From DATFLS01 sp964413425 (GTDB lineage: Bacteria; Fidelibacterota; JAANXI01), in the NCBI GenBank assembly GCA_964413425.1, contig CAYPST010000002.1, positions 49,554 through 113,553 on the forward strand: a stretch of 64,000 nt of DNA. The letters are read 5' to 3'. Positions 15,040 to 24,327 of this stretch are shown here, one piece after another (positions within the stretch are counted from its first letter, which is position 1; each line of letters opens with the position of its first letter). The notes under the pieces were generated by a model. It worked only from the letters and a program-made list of their open reading frames with translations, was not told the DNA's origin and made no database searches. Both the position numbers and the translations under genes were made by a program.

Positions 15040-16008
15040 TCAAACAGAATCTGCGCGATTCAGGTAAGCGTTGAACTCCGAGAGGATCGCGTGGCTGGAA
15101 GACGTGCTGTCCTGATCCGAGGGATATTCCGTGTTATTCAGGCCACATACCAATGCCTGGATGCAGGGCACCACATCTTGATGATAGCCCCCCTCCAGAA
15201 GCACAAAAGTATTCCCTCCGAGATCCTGTACCACTTTCCCGAACTCGTAATATCCCCGCTGCGAGTAATTCAGGCTGAGGAGTGTATCCTTCTGGTACCC
15301 GTCAACGCCCGCGGAGACACCGATATAATCAGGGCCGAACTCTGTAATGCGGTCTATGTAGTGATTCAGGAAACCCAGCAGCACATCATCACCGCTTTTG
15401 GCCGGTACCGGTATATTGTAGGTAAACCCTTCACCGCTATCCTTTCCGTGCCGATCTACCGTTCTATCGTAATCAGTCCCTGCATGGTAGCCCTGGCCGT
15501 AAAACGGGTAAACGAACTCCTGGTGTATCGAGAAAAACAGGACTTGGTCCGAGCCGTAATATATGTACTCGGTACCATCCCCCTGATGTCCGTCAATATC
15601 CAGAATACATACCTTGTGCCCTTCATTCAGAAGAGCTTTGGTCACGATTGCCATGTTATTAAAGAAGCAGAATCCCTTGGATATAGTTGCTGTGGCATGA
15701 TGTCCGGGTGGCCGGGTGCAGGCAAAATGCCCGCCCTGCGCAGCATACCATGCCAGGGCTGCCGACCGGATTGCCGCCTGTAAGGTATCACCGTCCGTGT
15801 GTACTTCTGCCAGGAAGGCATTCCGTTCACCGGCTTTCTTAACCTGCCGAATATGTTCTTCGGTGTGAATCAATTTGATTAATGAAAGGCCATCAATGTC
15901 GGGATTGACTTTCCGGCCGATCTGGTTGATTCCTTCTAACCGGTATTTCCCTTCCGGAATTTCGTTTCCCTTGTATTCAATCGCTTCTCTGGTATATAAA
16001 ATATCCAT
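15040..16008 (-). CDS. Histone deacetylase family (acetylpolyamine-amidohydrolase-like) protein
   Basis: Zinc amidohydrolase of the arginase/deacetylase fold, 322 residues, cytoplasmic; bacterial members deacetylate small amides such as acetylpolyamines. Seen in order: RPPGHHATA (active-site His pair, about residues 100-108), the metal-binding DIDGHQGDGT (about 138-147; Asp and His ligands present, but the usual following His is Gln), GVSAGVDGYQKD (third ligand Asp) and LLEGGYH (catalytic Tyr). The ATG at 16008 follows GAGGGG. Stand-alone gene; the substrate cannot be read from context. Confidence 0.85.
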   Translation of the reverse strand: MDILYTREAIEYKGNEIPEGKYRLEGINQIGRKVNPDIDGLSLIKLIHTEEHIRQVKKAGERNAFLAEVHTDGDTLQAAIRSAALAWYAAQGGHFACTRPPGHHATATISKGFCFFNNMAIVTKALLNEGHKVCILDIDGHQGDGTEYIYYGSDQVLFFSIHQEFVYPFYGQGYHAGTDYDRTVDRHGKDSGEGFTYNIPVPAKSGDDVLLGFLNHYIDRITEFGPDYIGVSAGVDGYQKDTLLSLNYSQRGYYEFGKVVQDLGGNTFVLLEGGYHQDVVPCIQALVCGLNNTEYPSDQDSTSSSHAILSEFNAYLNRADSV

Positions 16009-16123
16009 TGAGCCCCTCAGATATTGTCAACCTGAAATCAATCTAAACCTCACACGTTATTTACTCAATACAAAATACAATCAGGAGAACAGGCCGGACG
16101 CTGATAAGCACCTCCCGTAGAGA

Positions 16124-16300
16124 TCATCCTGAGGGCCTGATACAAGATGCTGAATCTGACGTATAGTGATTATGTATACAAAATATTCGCAAAATGTATT
16201 CCGCTATTTGGACAGAGATATGTTGTAGTTTCTTTGTCCCGTCGTCACGGGATCTTCGAGGCGTTGTCTGAATAGCCTCAGATCTGCACAGATCACTTCG
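16124..16300 (-). repeat. Dispersed repeat R, copy R2 (inverted)
   Basis: Read on the minus strand: GACAACGCCTCGAAGATCCC, the GTGACGACGGGACAAAG hairpin, then GTCCAAATAGCGGAATACAT and CATCTTGTATCAGGCC, in the same order as the copies at 40574 and 57225 but more diverged. Occupies most of the gap between the HDAC-family gene and the thioesterase gene. Confidence 0.65.
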
Positions 16301-16435
16301 GATAGACTCCATCAAAAAAGCAGGGTGGTAGAGGAACGGCGGTGTTCTTGTCTGCTGGCATTCTCATGCAGACTTTGTCGTGCGGGCTTGTTAATTTTAT
16401 TCCTTATTTCAATTCGCTACGAGTCAGGAGACAGG

Positions 16436-16918
16436 ATGCGGGAAAATTTGAAAGTGTTTGCCACTGAAAATCACAGCAAGGAACTGTGGTTCGACCACTA
16501 CGAAGAATTCCGCACCGGCACTGCCCTTGCGACCCATGATGTGCGCTTACGGGATATCGATGCCGATCATATCATCATGCGAATGAAGATCGGTGATCAT
16601 GCACGCCAGCCTTACGGGATGCTCCACGGCGGAATCAGTATGATGCTTGCGGAATCGGCTGCGAGCCTTCATGCCTGCTGGGGTGTGAATCTGGGCGAGC
16701 GTATCCCGGTGGGTATCGAAATTAACGGCTCACATCTCCGCCCGGCAACCCAGGGAACAGTCGAGGTGGCGGCGGAAGTCATCCGCCGCAGTAACACGCT
16801 CATTCACCATCGGATTGAAATCACCCATCTGGACACCGGCAAACTCCTCTCCACTGCCCGGGTGACGAATATGTATCGCCCTGTGAACAGAGAGTACATA
16901 AATCGGATTCTGCATTAA
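16436..16918 (+). CDS. Hotdog-fold thioesterase (PaaI/MenI-like)
   Basis: A 160-residue acyl-CoA thioesterase of the hotdog fold. The core GMLHGGISMMLAE carries the HGG oxyanion motif and the catalytic Glu typical of PaaI/EntH/MenI. SNTLIHHRIEI and GKLLSTARVT form the remaining beta strands. The start is ATG 16436, with AGGAGAC at correct spacing; the frame is open further upstream but that part reads as non-coding. The acyl substrate is unknown. No operon partner; repeat DNA lies on both sides. Confidence 0.85.
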   Translation: MRENLKVFATENHSKELWFDHYEEFRTGTALATHDVRLRDIDADHIIMRMKIGDHARQPYGMLHGGISMMLAESAASLHACWGVNLGERIPVGIEINGSHLRPATQGTVEVAAEVIRRSNTLIHHRIEITHLDTGKLLSTARVTNMYRPVNREYINRILH

Positions 16919-16924
16919 TGAGCG

Positions 16925-17050
16925 TGTCTAAAATAGTCCCAACGGTCCGTGCCGAAGGCATCCCTGTGGGAAAGGACTCCCCCAACGGGATCCTCCGAAT
17001 GAGTCCCTTGGACCTTCTGGGACTTCGGAGGATCTTTTCGGGTCGTTTGC
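16925..17050 (+). repeat. GC-rich module of dispersed repeat R, copy R3
   Basis: Contains the words CCCCAACGGGATCCTCCGAA, GAGTCCCTTGGACC and CTTCGGAGGATC, the same words that make up the inverted repeats at 57331-57408 but in another arrangement. It lies between the stops of the convergent thioesterase and sulfotransferase genes and could form a bidirectional stem. Confidence 0.55.
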
Positions 17051-17110
17051 CAAACAGATCCATTAAAGAAAAAAACGCGCCAATGTCCCCAGGGAAGGCA
17101 TTCTGGTTTT

Positions 17111-18355
17111 TTACGCTTCCGGAGGATCCTCCGGAATGTTATCCTGATCGTGCGGGGATGAGCTATTCTGCAGGTACCGTTTCCAGATATATCCCAGATC
17201 CTCCTCGACATCATCATGGCTGATGCCAAAATTTTCCAGGGGTTGATTGGTATGCTTTTTCCTATGGGAGCCGTTGTCTTCCTTATAGAACTCTTCCCAG
17301 AACTTCTTCCCGGGATGAATACCAGTGAATGTGAAGAAGCGCTCCAATGCATTAGGTAAGTCAGCAGTCACCTCACCAAAGGGGATCACTAACAGCTGTT
17401 GCTCCGGAATGCGGTTTTTGATGTCTTCGAAATAGTGATAGAGCCGGACACTCCATTGATATTTTTTCCGGAAAAATTCTTCCTGCTCTTTTTTGGAGAG
17501 TAACGGCTCCACAAAGCGATTGGTAAAGGACATAAACGAACGCATGGTCTTATGGGGTGCGCGGACGATATAGACAATTTTCGCATCAGGAAAGACGTCC
17601 AGAATGCTCTCCAGTCGGAAGACCGAGGGATTGGCTTTTGCCACAATCTGTCGTCTGCCGGTGTACAGAACCTGCCTTTTCAGACACTCCCGGAAGAATC
17701 TCAGGGATCGATGGTTTTCACGGGCGTCATTCCATCCCAGCCGAAACCCGATATCGCCGAATTCATCGTCAATCAGAAGCCATGGTGCAAACGTGGTGAC
17801 CATTTCGGTATCCAACCGATGCAGGAACAGGCCTTCGTCTTCCTCCACTGCCTGCAGCCTGATTTCATGACCCTTTTTGGCGGATTGCAACAGATCCAGG
17901 TTCAACTTTTCCAGAATCCAGATCACCGGTGAAAAGAACTTCCGCTGGATGAGGGAGGGCAGCGCCATCTCCCAGGTGGAGAACATGGTCACCTGCCCGG
18001 TATTATAAATTTGTTTTTGAAAAAACGTGGTACCACTGCGCGGATGCCCCATGATGAAGATCGGCTTCTCAATCTCCATCTTCCAGAGCTCGGGATAAAA
18101 AATGGTATCAAGCAGGAGGCATAAACGCGTAAAGAGATAAAAAAGAGGTCCCAGAATAATCCAGAACAGCCACAGTCCATACTGCCGATGTTTCCAGAGG
18201 ACATACAACAATGCCCCTAATCGGCGGAGCGTTCCCCGTATAGGTTTCTTTTTAGTACCCATGGATATCCAGATTTCAATTAGCCATGCTTCAATATAGG
18301 CAAAATTCCACTTATATGTGGAAAAGATTTTCTGACGGAGTTCAACCCCACACAT
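17111..18355 (-). CDS. Membrane-anchored sulfotransferase (PAPS-dependent)
   Basis: Transfers sulfate from PAPS to an acceptor hydroxyl, probably a glycan or lipid. The 5'-phosphosulfate loop is FIMGHPRSGTTFFQ, and the 3'-phosphate-binding region is IVRAPHKTMRSF. An N-terminal hydrophobic segment (LWLFWIILGPLFYLFTRLCL) anchors it to the membrane. The start is uncertain: ATG 18355 (GTG one codon earlier) lies 19 bp after the upstream stop but has only a weak ribosome site; the frame stays open into the previous gene, and ATG 18262 is an alternative. The last of three same-strand genes (GT4, flippase-like, sulfotransferase), which suggests synthesis of a sulfated glycolipid or polymer (inference). 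Confidence 0.82.
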   Translation of the reverse strand: MCGVELRQKIFSTYKWNFAYIEAWLIEIWISMGTKKKPIRGTLRRLGALLYVLWKHRQYGLWLFWIILGPLFYLFTRLCLLLDTIFYPELWKMEIEKPIFIMGHPRSGTTFFQKQIYNTGQVTMFSTWEMALPSLIQRKFFSPVIWILEKLNLDLLQSAKKGHEIRLQAVEEDEGLFLHRLDTEMVTTFAPWLLIDDEFGDIGFRLGWNDARENHRSLRFFRECLKRQVLYTGRRQIVAKANPSVFRLESILDVFPDAKIVYIVRAPHKTMRSFMSFTNRFVEPLLSKKEQEEFFRKKYQWSVRLYHYFEDIKNRIPEQQLLVIPFGEVTADLPNALERFFTFTGIHPGKKFWEEFYKEDNGSHRKKHTNQPLENFGISHDDVEEDLGYIWKRYLQNSSSPHDQDNIPEDPPEA

Positions 18356-18374
18356 CACCTGCAAAGGCAGAACG

Positions 18375-19241
18375 CTATTTCTGCTGACCATCCTCCGGCA
18401 GCATTCTGGATTTTGTAGTGAAATTCTGCAGCAGGGTGTCAATTCCGAGGGCAATGAGCGCCAGTATGCTCAAGAAATAGAAATCCAGAAATCGCCATCC
18501 GACCAGGATCGTGCCGATGGCTTCATCCGGGAGGACGGCGCCGAACACGATTAAAAAGACGCCTTCCGCTCCTCCGGTCGCACCTGGGGTGGGAATAATC
18601 GACATCACTGTGAACACAACCCACTGCAGCACGAAGAACCGCATCGCATCCACCTCATAGCCCAAACTTAACACGAGCGCTGTTACCACTGAATAGCGTG
18701 CGCCCCAGTGTATTGCTGCCAGCAGCACATTCACAATGAATCTGAACTTCCCACGCCGCAACATGGAGAAATACAGGCTTTTGAAGTCCTTCCAGAAATT
18801 GTGGATTCGTTTTCGGAGTCTGGAGAGAAAGTCTGCTTTCCGGATGGCAATCCAGAGAATAATTACCGCCAGCAGCACAATCCCGGCGATCAGCAGAATT
18901 CCCTGAACGTTCCCCATTGATCGCTGCAGGAACTCCTGAATCCTTCCGACCTTCCACGCGGCCGACAACCAGATTGCGACGGGAAGCCCGAGTATATAAA
19001 ATGTTAAATCTTCCACTGCCGCTATGCTGGTTAAGGAGGCCGACTCACCGAAAGAGACACCGCGCTGATACAGCATTCCTGTTTTCACCGGTTCGCCGCC
19101 GATGGCAGTGGGACTCACCGCCGCCCCCAGTTCGGACATCATGGAAATGCGGAACCCGTCCCGGAACGAGAAGGGATGTCTGAGAAATTGCATCCAGTTG
19201 AGTAACCGGAGTGATTTCGTAAACCAGGGGACCAGCCTCAA
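18375..19241 (-). CDS. Flippase-like membrane protein (UPF0104 / LPG-synthase TM family), 5' end unresolved
   Basis: Polytopic inner-membrane protein of the lysylphosphatidylglycerol-synthase TM-region family (AglD2-like), often next to glycosyltransferases. Seen: GAAVSPTAIGGEPVKTGMLYQRG, several membrane spans and PTPGATGGAEGVF near the C-terminus. TTG 19241 is the first conventional start, but the frame stays open to 19421 and encodes a convincing first membrane segment (LLWLLPVSVAVNVGFALIF), so the true protein is longer. No ATG, GTG or TTG exists in that extension. Loss of one A in the AAAA run at 19389-19392 would join it to an upstream frame reading LKGLRYRKRGLF. Either a non-canonical start or a frameshift is present. 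Confidence 0.75.
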   Translation of the reverse strand: MRLVPWFTKSLRLLNWMQFLRHPFSFRDGFRISMMSELGAAVSPTAIGGEPVKTGMLYQRGVSFGESASLTSIAAVEDLTFYILGLPVAIWLSAAWKVGRIQEFLQRSMGNVQGILLIAGIVLLAVIILWIAIRKADFLSRLRKRIHNFWKDFKSLYFSMLRRGKFRFIVNVLLAAIHWGARYSVVTALVLSLGYEVDAMRFFVLQWVVFTVMSIIPTPGATGGAEGVFLIVFGAVLPDEAIGTILVGWRFLDFYFLSILALIALGIDTLLQNFTTKSRMLPEDGQQK

Positions 19242-19464
19242 GGCAGCAGCCAGAATAAAAAAGCCCGGGGTGAACGTCCGGATGCGCAGCAGCTCTGAGG
19301 AATCGGTAAAGATCAGCGCAAACCCGACATTGACGGCTACACTGACAGGCAGCAGCCAGAGTAAGCGGCGGACAAACTTTTTCGTGTCAAAAGAGGCCTC
19401 GTTTCCGATAACGCAAGCCCTTCAGTCGTTCAATTATTCACGCCCGGATATATACGAAAAGAAC

Positions 19465-20661
19465 TTAGAAATCAGAATCGGTGGGAACAAGGGTGTCATG
19501 TGCCTTCTCAACAGATCCATCCGGATGGCCACGGCCAGCCGTCAATGCATGATAGCTATCCAGCAGCTCCTGATTGACCGTATCCCACGAATGCTGCATC
19601 ACCAGGGCCCTGGCATTCTGCCCCAGCCGCCGACGTAAGCCGGGATCCTCCAACAGCAGCTGGACTTTTTCGGTAAATTCCGGAGGATTATTCGGCCCAG
19701 TCAGGAACCCGTTCACCTCCGGCTGAATCAGGTTCTGCACCCCGCCCTTCCGAACCCCCACGACCGGAATGCCGGACGCAAACGCTTCCTGAACCACCAG
19801 ACCGAACGTTTCCGTAGTCGAGGGAAACAGAAAGAGATCAGATGACGCATACCACTGTGAGAGCTCATTTCCCGTAAGCGACCCCGTAAAATGGGCGTCA
19901 GGCAATTGTCTTTGCAGTTCCTGTTTCATGGGGCCATCCCCGATAAAAACCATTTTGAACCGAAAACCCTTCTCCAGAAGTAATTTATTGACTATCACCA
20001 GCTCCGCTAAATCTTTCTCCTTTACCAGCCGACCCACAAAGAGTAATACCGGAATGTCTTCATTGCCCACCAGATACCGCCGGATCCGGTTGCTCCGATA
20101 TTCAGGAGAAAACCGGTCAGTATCGATACCGTGAGGCAGCACATGGATATTCCGAATTCCCCGGGAGTGCAAATCTTCCCTGACGCTCTTGGAGGGAACG
20201 TACACCCGTCGGCACTGGTTATAAAACCAGCGGATATACCTCCAGACAAGAGATTCCAGCTGACCGAATCCATAATACTTCAGATAGGATACAAAGTGCG
20301 TATGGTAACTGCCCACCGCCGGAAGATGGCGATCTCTGGCATACTTGAGTCCATAGATACATAAAAAAGTCGGACTGATTACATGAATGAGATCCGGTTG
20401 AAAGTCATCCAGATAGTCATCCAGATTTTCAAAAAGAGGGAAACTCACCCGGTAGGCGGTATACATGGGAAATGGAATGGATCGGACCTGCCGGACCCGA
20501 TCGCTCAGCCAGTGGGAAGGCTCCGGCTTAAACGGCGAAAGAAAGCGCAAATCCACTCCCTTGGAGTCCATATATTTCGAGATCTGGAGAAGGGTATGAC
20601 TGACCCCGTCCATGTTAGGGGGTAAACTTTCCGTGAAGTAAGCTACTTTCATAGCGATCAT
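19465..20661 (-). CDS. Glycosyltransferase family 4 (mannosyltransferase-like)
   Basis: Retaining GT-B glycosyltransferase, 398 residues. Seen: N-terminal FTESLPPNMDGVSHTL with the flexible glycine region, GSYHTHFVSYLKYYG, VLPHGIDTDRF, LLFVGRLVKEKDL (second Rossmann domain), and the nucleotide-sugar ExxxxxxxE motif in STTETFGLVVQEAFA. Closest in appearance to GDP-mannose-dependent alpha-mannosyltransferases and MgtA-like lipid glycosyltransferases. Two ATGs (20661 and 20652) are possible. First gene of the GT4-flippase-sulfotransferase group; about 40 bp separate its stop from the next open frame. Confidence 0.9.
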   Translation of the reverse strand: MIAMKVAYFTESLPPNMDGVSHTLLQISKYMDSKGVDLRFLSPFKPEPSHWLSDRVRQVRSIPFPMYTAYRVSFPLFENLDDYLDDFQPDLIHVISPTFLCIYGLKYARDRHLPAVGSYHTHFVSYLKYYGFGQLESLVWRYIRWFYNQCRRVYVPSKSVREDLHSRGIRNIHVLPHGIDTDRFSPEYRSNRIRRYLVGNEDIPVLLFVGRLVKEKDLAELVIVNKLLLEKGFRFKMVFIGDGPMKQELQRQLPDAHFTGSLTGNELSQWYASSDLFLFPSTTETFGLVVQEAFASGIPVVGVRKGGVQNLIQPEVNGFLTGPNNPPEFTEKVQLLLEDPGLRRRLGQNARALVMQHSWDTVNQELLDSYHALTAGRGHPDGSVEKAHDTLVPTDSDF

Positions 20662-21013
20662 CTACCCGATTGCAATTACCAGCACATAATATTACAGAGA
20701 TCTCACGTTAATTGAAAGCGAAGAGTGCATACACCGGGTGAATTCATGCTGAGCTCGACGCTTCTCTGAAGATCCGCAGGAGGGAGAGGCGTTAACGCCC
20801 CTGAATGTGTAATGAGGTCATGCCATCCCCTGCCCGGAAGGGTGGGGCTGACAGGACTATGAAACTCTCCAAAAGTTACGATATCCAGTAGCCCAGGCGT
20901 TCACGCCGGGGGAATGCAAACAACACTCCCTCTTCCTGCGCCGTTTACGGCGCCGTGAAGTGGCTGGAAATCATCTGACACAACACACGCAATATGCAGC
21001 GAATGAGCACTCT
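20662..21013. other. Gene-free stretch with GGCGTNNACGCC palindromes
   Basis: Contains the perfect 12-nt palindrome GGCGTTAACGCC (20788-20799), GGCGTTCACGCC near 20900 and CGCCGTTTACGGCG near 20940, three variants of one hairpin word. No coding frame. It separates the GT4 promoter side from the end of the GH127 gene. Confidence 0.5.
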
Positions 21014-22966
21014 CTAAAGCTGTTCCAGCCAGACCGCCATAGCCGTCACGCCACGATGCGACCAGGCATAATACGGAATTAACCGCACGTCCTGCATGCT
21101 GCCACTGTCGTTCGCATCGGATCCCGTCCCGTGGATTATGGTGATGCCGCCAAGCAGATCTTCCCGGTACTCAGCCGTCAACTCGGCGCCGTCCGCGAGC
21201 CCCAGGGTCAGCACATCGCCCTCATTATCCACACGCTCGGCGCAGTAGACGACAGGCCCGCGCTCTATCGCCACGTGTCCGGCGTTCTCTTCCACCGCCG
21301 GATGGCTGAGAATCCGCCTCACGGATATCGGTAATGTGAGATCAACCACGTCCCCGGCGCGCCAGGTTCGCCGGATCCGGGCATATCCTTTTTCCAGCCG
21401 GGTAGAATAGGCTTCGCCATTGACATGGAGTTCCACTCCCTGTTCCGGTTCCCCGGCATACCGGTATAAATCGCTGGGAACGGGTTGATTCCGTGCCCAG
21501 CCGGGAATGCGCAGATGGAGATCAACTTCAACAGGCGCTTCAGGATCTATGGTGATCTGAATTTTGCCATCCCAGGGATATCGGGTGTTCTGGGTTACGG
21601 TCACCGGTGTGCCGGCGACAGTTACTTCCCCGGCATTGGACGTATAGAGATTCACGTAGAGTTGATTTCCCTGCCTGGCGTAGATATATCCTGGCAGAGA
21701 AGGCATGAACCGCACCACGTTGGTCGGGCAGCAGGCGGTGCTGAACCACGGCTGCCTGGTGGCGGCGCCGTGATTGAACGGGTATTCGCCGTCCGCTTCC
21801 AGGGGATTCACATAGAAAAACTTGTCGCCATCCATGGACACACCGGCCAGATACCCGTTATACAGCACCCGTTCCAGGACATCGATGTATTTCGCATCAC
21901 CGTGCAAAAGAAACATGCGCTGATTCCATAACATATTTGCGATGGCGGCGCAGGTCTCGTTATACGCCGTTGCGTTCGGCAGCTGGTACGCGTCGCCGAA
22001 CGCCTCACCACCGTGCTGGGCTCCGATGCCGCCGGTAAGGTACAGCTGTTTGGACACCACATTACTCCAGATACGATTCAGCGCCCTGACATAGGCGGAA
22101 TCGCCGGTCATGGCGGCGGCATCTGCCATACCGGAATACAGGTACCCCGCCCGCACGGCATGGCCCACCGCCTCCCGTTGCTCGACTACAGGAACGTGAT
22201 CCTGGCAGTACCGGCCGTACAGCTCCCGGCCCTGCACATGGCCCCGCTCATCCAGGAAAAATTTCGCCAGGTCCAGATACCGGTTCTCCCCGGTGACCCG
22301 GTACAATTTTATCAGCCCGATTTCCACTTCTTCATGTCCCGGCACGTCCCGCTTTTGATCGGGACCGAACACACTGTCGATTAAGTCTGCGTTCTTTATG
22401 GCCACATCCAGCAGGGATCGCTTACCGGTCGCCCGGTAATAGGCTACCGCCGCTTCATACATGTGCCCGCCATTATAGAGTTCATGGCTGTGCCGGAGAT
22501 ACGACCATCGGGTGTCGCCTGCACCATCGGACAGTGGACCTACCGTACGCATGGTGTAGAGATAGCCGTCCTCTTCCTGTGCACCCGCAATGAGGGTGAT
22601 GACGCTGTCGATGTAGGCTTCCAGCACCGGATCCGGCTGCAAAGCCAGGGAGTAAGCTGCGCCCTCAATGACCTTGAAGACATCGGAATCATCATACCGT
22701 CTTCCCTGATGCTCCCCCGGCATCAGACCGGCTGCTTTCGCAAAATTATCAATCCTTCCGGTCGCTTCGCACTTCTCGAAATCCGTGGGCACGGTAACCC
22801 GGCGGTTCGTCTCCAATCGCGAATACCAGAATCCGCCGGGAATATCCACTCGCGTAAACTCTACCGGGGTGATCGGGTAATCATTTTGCGGCTGCCTGCC
22901 GCAGGCGAACACAAGGCTGCCAAGAACGAAAAGAAACGCAATGCATCTGGGCAATTGCTTCATCAT
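21014..22966 (-). CDS. Glycoside hydrolase family 127 lipoprotein (beta-L-arabinofuranosidase-like)
   Basis: Hydrolyses terminal beta-L-arabinofuranosides in the characterised family members (formerly DUF1680). The zinc-thiolate active site is visible: YNETCAAIANMLW (Glu and Cys ligands) and WFSTACCPTNVVRF (nucleophile and ligand cysteines). About 650 residues from ATG 22966, the normal size. The start is chosen because MMKQLPRCIAFLFVLGSLVFAC is a type II signal peptide with a lipobox Cys, preceded by GAAAGAGAG; the frame extends 21 codons further without sense. Predicted periplasmic or surface lipoprotein. No sugar transporter or regulator adjoins it. Confidence 0.9.
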   Translation of the reverse strand: MMKQLPRCIAFLFVLGSLVFACGRQPQNDYPITPVEFTRVDIPGGFWYSRLETNRRVTVPTDFEKCEATGRIDNFAKAAGLMPGEHQGRRYDDSDVFKVIEGAAYSLALQPDPVLEAYIDSVITLIAGAQEEDGYLYTMRTVGPLSDGAGDTRWSYLRHSHELYNGGHMYEAAVAYYRATGKRSLLDVAIKNADLIDSVFGPDQKRDVPGHEEVEIGLIKLYRVTGENRYLDLAKFFLDERGHVQGRELYGRYCQDHVPVVEQREAVGHAVRAGYLYSGMADAAAMTGDSAYVRALNRIWSNVVSKQLYLTGGIGAQHGGEAFGDAYQLPNATAYNETCAAIANMLWNQRMFLLHGDAKYIDVLERVLYNGYLAGVSMDGDKFFYVNPLEADGEYPFNHGAATRQPWFSTACCPTNVVRFMPSLPGYIYARQGNQLYVNLYTSNAGEVTVAGTPVTVTQNTRYPWDGKIQITIDPEAPVEVDLHLRIPGWARNQPVPSDLYRYAGEPEQGVELHVNGEAYSTRLEKGYARIRRTWRAGDVVDLTLPISVRRILSHPAVEENAGHVAIERGPVVYCAERVDNEGDVLTLGLADGAELTAEYREDLLGGITIIHGTGSDANDSGSMQDVRLIPYYAWSHRGVTAMAVWLEQL

Positions 22967-23132
22967 GTACTCTCTTTCATTTCTGATGTGTGAGATATAC
23001 GATCCTTGTTTGCAAATTATATCGTTCACAATTTGCGAACAACGCGAGATTCTCCAACACCTGCAGCTTGACTTCAGCGGTTAATATACCGATAATAGAA
23101 TTAAAGACAATATATCAAAGTTGGAATGCATA

Positions 23133-23965
23133 ATGTCTGAAGAACAGACACAACAAGAAATAAAGGCGACAGATCGAATAGCCGTGGATGCCATGGAACG
23201 CATCCTGAAACAGAAGTTCGATGACCCGGAACTTCTTGCATTGCAGGCCTACATTCAGCGAAATCAGTTGCAGGTGATGAAGCAGTCGGATGCCCGGTTT
23301 GACGGGATGGACGAGCGATTTGACAAAGTAGATGCGAGATTTGGTGCAATAGATGTGCAGTTCGACAAGATCGAGGAGCGATTCCGGGAAATTGATGTGC
23401 GGTTCGATACGGTCGAGGAACGTTTCCGGGAAATAGATGTACGATTCGATACGATCGAGGAACGATTCCGGGAAATAGATGTACGATTCGATACGGTCGA
23501 GGAACGATTCCGGGAAATNNNNNNNNNNNNNNNNNNNNNNNNNNNNNNNNNNNNNNNNNNNNNNNNNNNNNNNNNNNNNNNNNNNNNNNNNNNNNNNNNN
23601 NNNNNNNNNNNNNNNNNNGATTCCGGGAAATAGATGTACGATTCGATACGGTCGAGGAACGATTCCGGGAAATTGATGTACGATTCGATACGGTCGAGGA
23701 ACGATTCCGGGAAATTGATGTGCGGTTCGATACGGTCGAGGAACGATTCCGGGAAATTGATGCGCGATTCGATACGGTCGAGAAACGATTCCGGGAAATT
23801 GATGCGCGATTCGATACGATCGGGGAGCGAGTCGGTAAAATTGATGAGCGATTTGACAAACTGGAGCAAAGATTCGAATCGAGACAAGACCGGAATCTCT
23901 ATACGATTCTCGGATTCATGATCGCCTGGTCAGGTGTGCTGCTCGCTGCCTTCAAGTTGCTATAA
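23133..23965 (+). CDS. Coiled-coil protein with C-terminal membrane anchor, built of 14-residue repeats (interrupted by assembly gap)
   Basis: Starts MSEEQTQQEIKATDRIAVD. A coil of 14-residue units (RFREIDVRFDTVEE) runs to a C-terminal single membrane span (LYTILGFMIAWSGVLLAAF). The 100-N gap at 23519-23618 breaks the computed frame, but the repeat phase resolves it. The sequence enters the gap at position 35 of the 42-nt unit and leaves at position 23, so the missing length is 29+42k nt, which keeps the frame. The gene is therefore probably intact, of unknown repeat number. Resembles tail-anchored bacterial RFD/DER coiled-coil proteins of unknown function. Confidence 0.7.
23330..23850 (+). 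repeat. 42-nt tandem repeat (minisatellite) inside the coiled-coil gene
   Basis: Near-identical units around CGATTCGATACGGTCGAGGA followed by ACGATTCCGGGAAATTGATG. About four lie before the gap and about five after, degenerating at both edges. Adjacent units differ by one to three bases, implying recent expansion. Confidence 0.9.
23519..23618. other. Assembly gap (100 N)
   Basis: Exactly 100 N, the conventional size for a gap of unknown length, inside the 42-nt repeat array; the array probably broke the assembly. Confidence 0.95.
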
Positions 23966-24327
23966 ACGTAGAATTCACACTACACTCCATTTCGTACCCA
24001 CCCTCGAAACAGTTCGGGGTGATTTTCTTGTAGCTTTTCTTCGTATTTCTTCGCGGCTGCCTGGTGGTTCACAAATAAGCCACGAAGAGACGCGAAAAAC
24101 CGCTAATTCCTTTTATATGTATAAAAAGACCGGCCGGCTTCTGAGGAATTCACAATGAGAAAACGCCTCCTTGCAGATACCGGATCACCGGAAAGGGCCA
24201 GGTGCGGTGCCCGCCGGGAGAATTACTTCCTCACATAATTTCTCCCATAGATATCACCCTCAACACCCAGGAATCTGACCTCGAGCACACGCCAGGTAAA
24301 ACAATTACAGGGGAGTCTCCGCCCCGC
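23966..24327. other. Gene-free stretch
   Basis: Near 24020-24100 it carries CTTCGTATTTCTTCGCGGC and, downstream, CACGAAGAGACGCGAAAAAC, imperfectly complementary phrases of the kind also seen near 4200 and 47230. Nothing else recognised. Confidence 0.4.

Noticed and set aside
23264..23887. 207-codon minus-strand repeat ORF through the gap
   Set aside because: Antisense shadow of the 42-nt repeats; the plus-strand protein has a coherent start, coil and membrane anchor.
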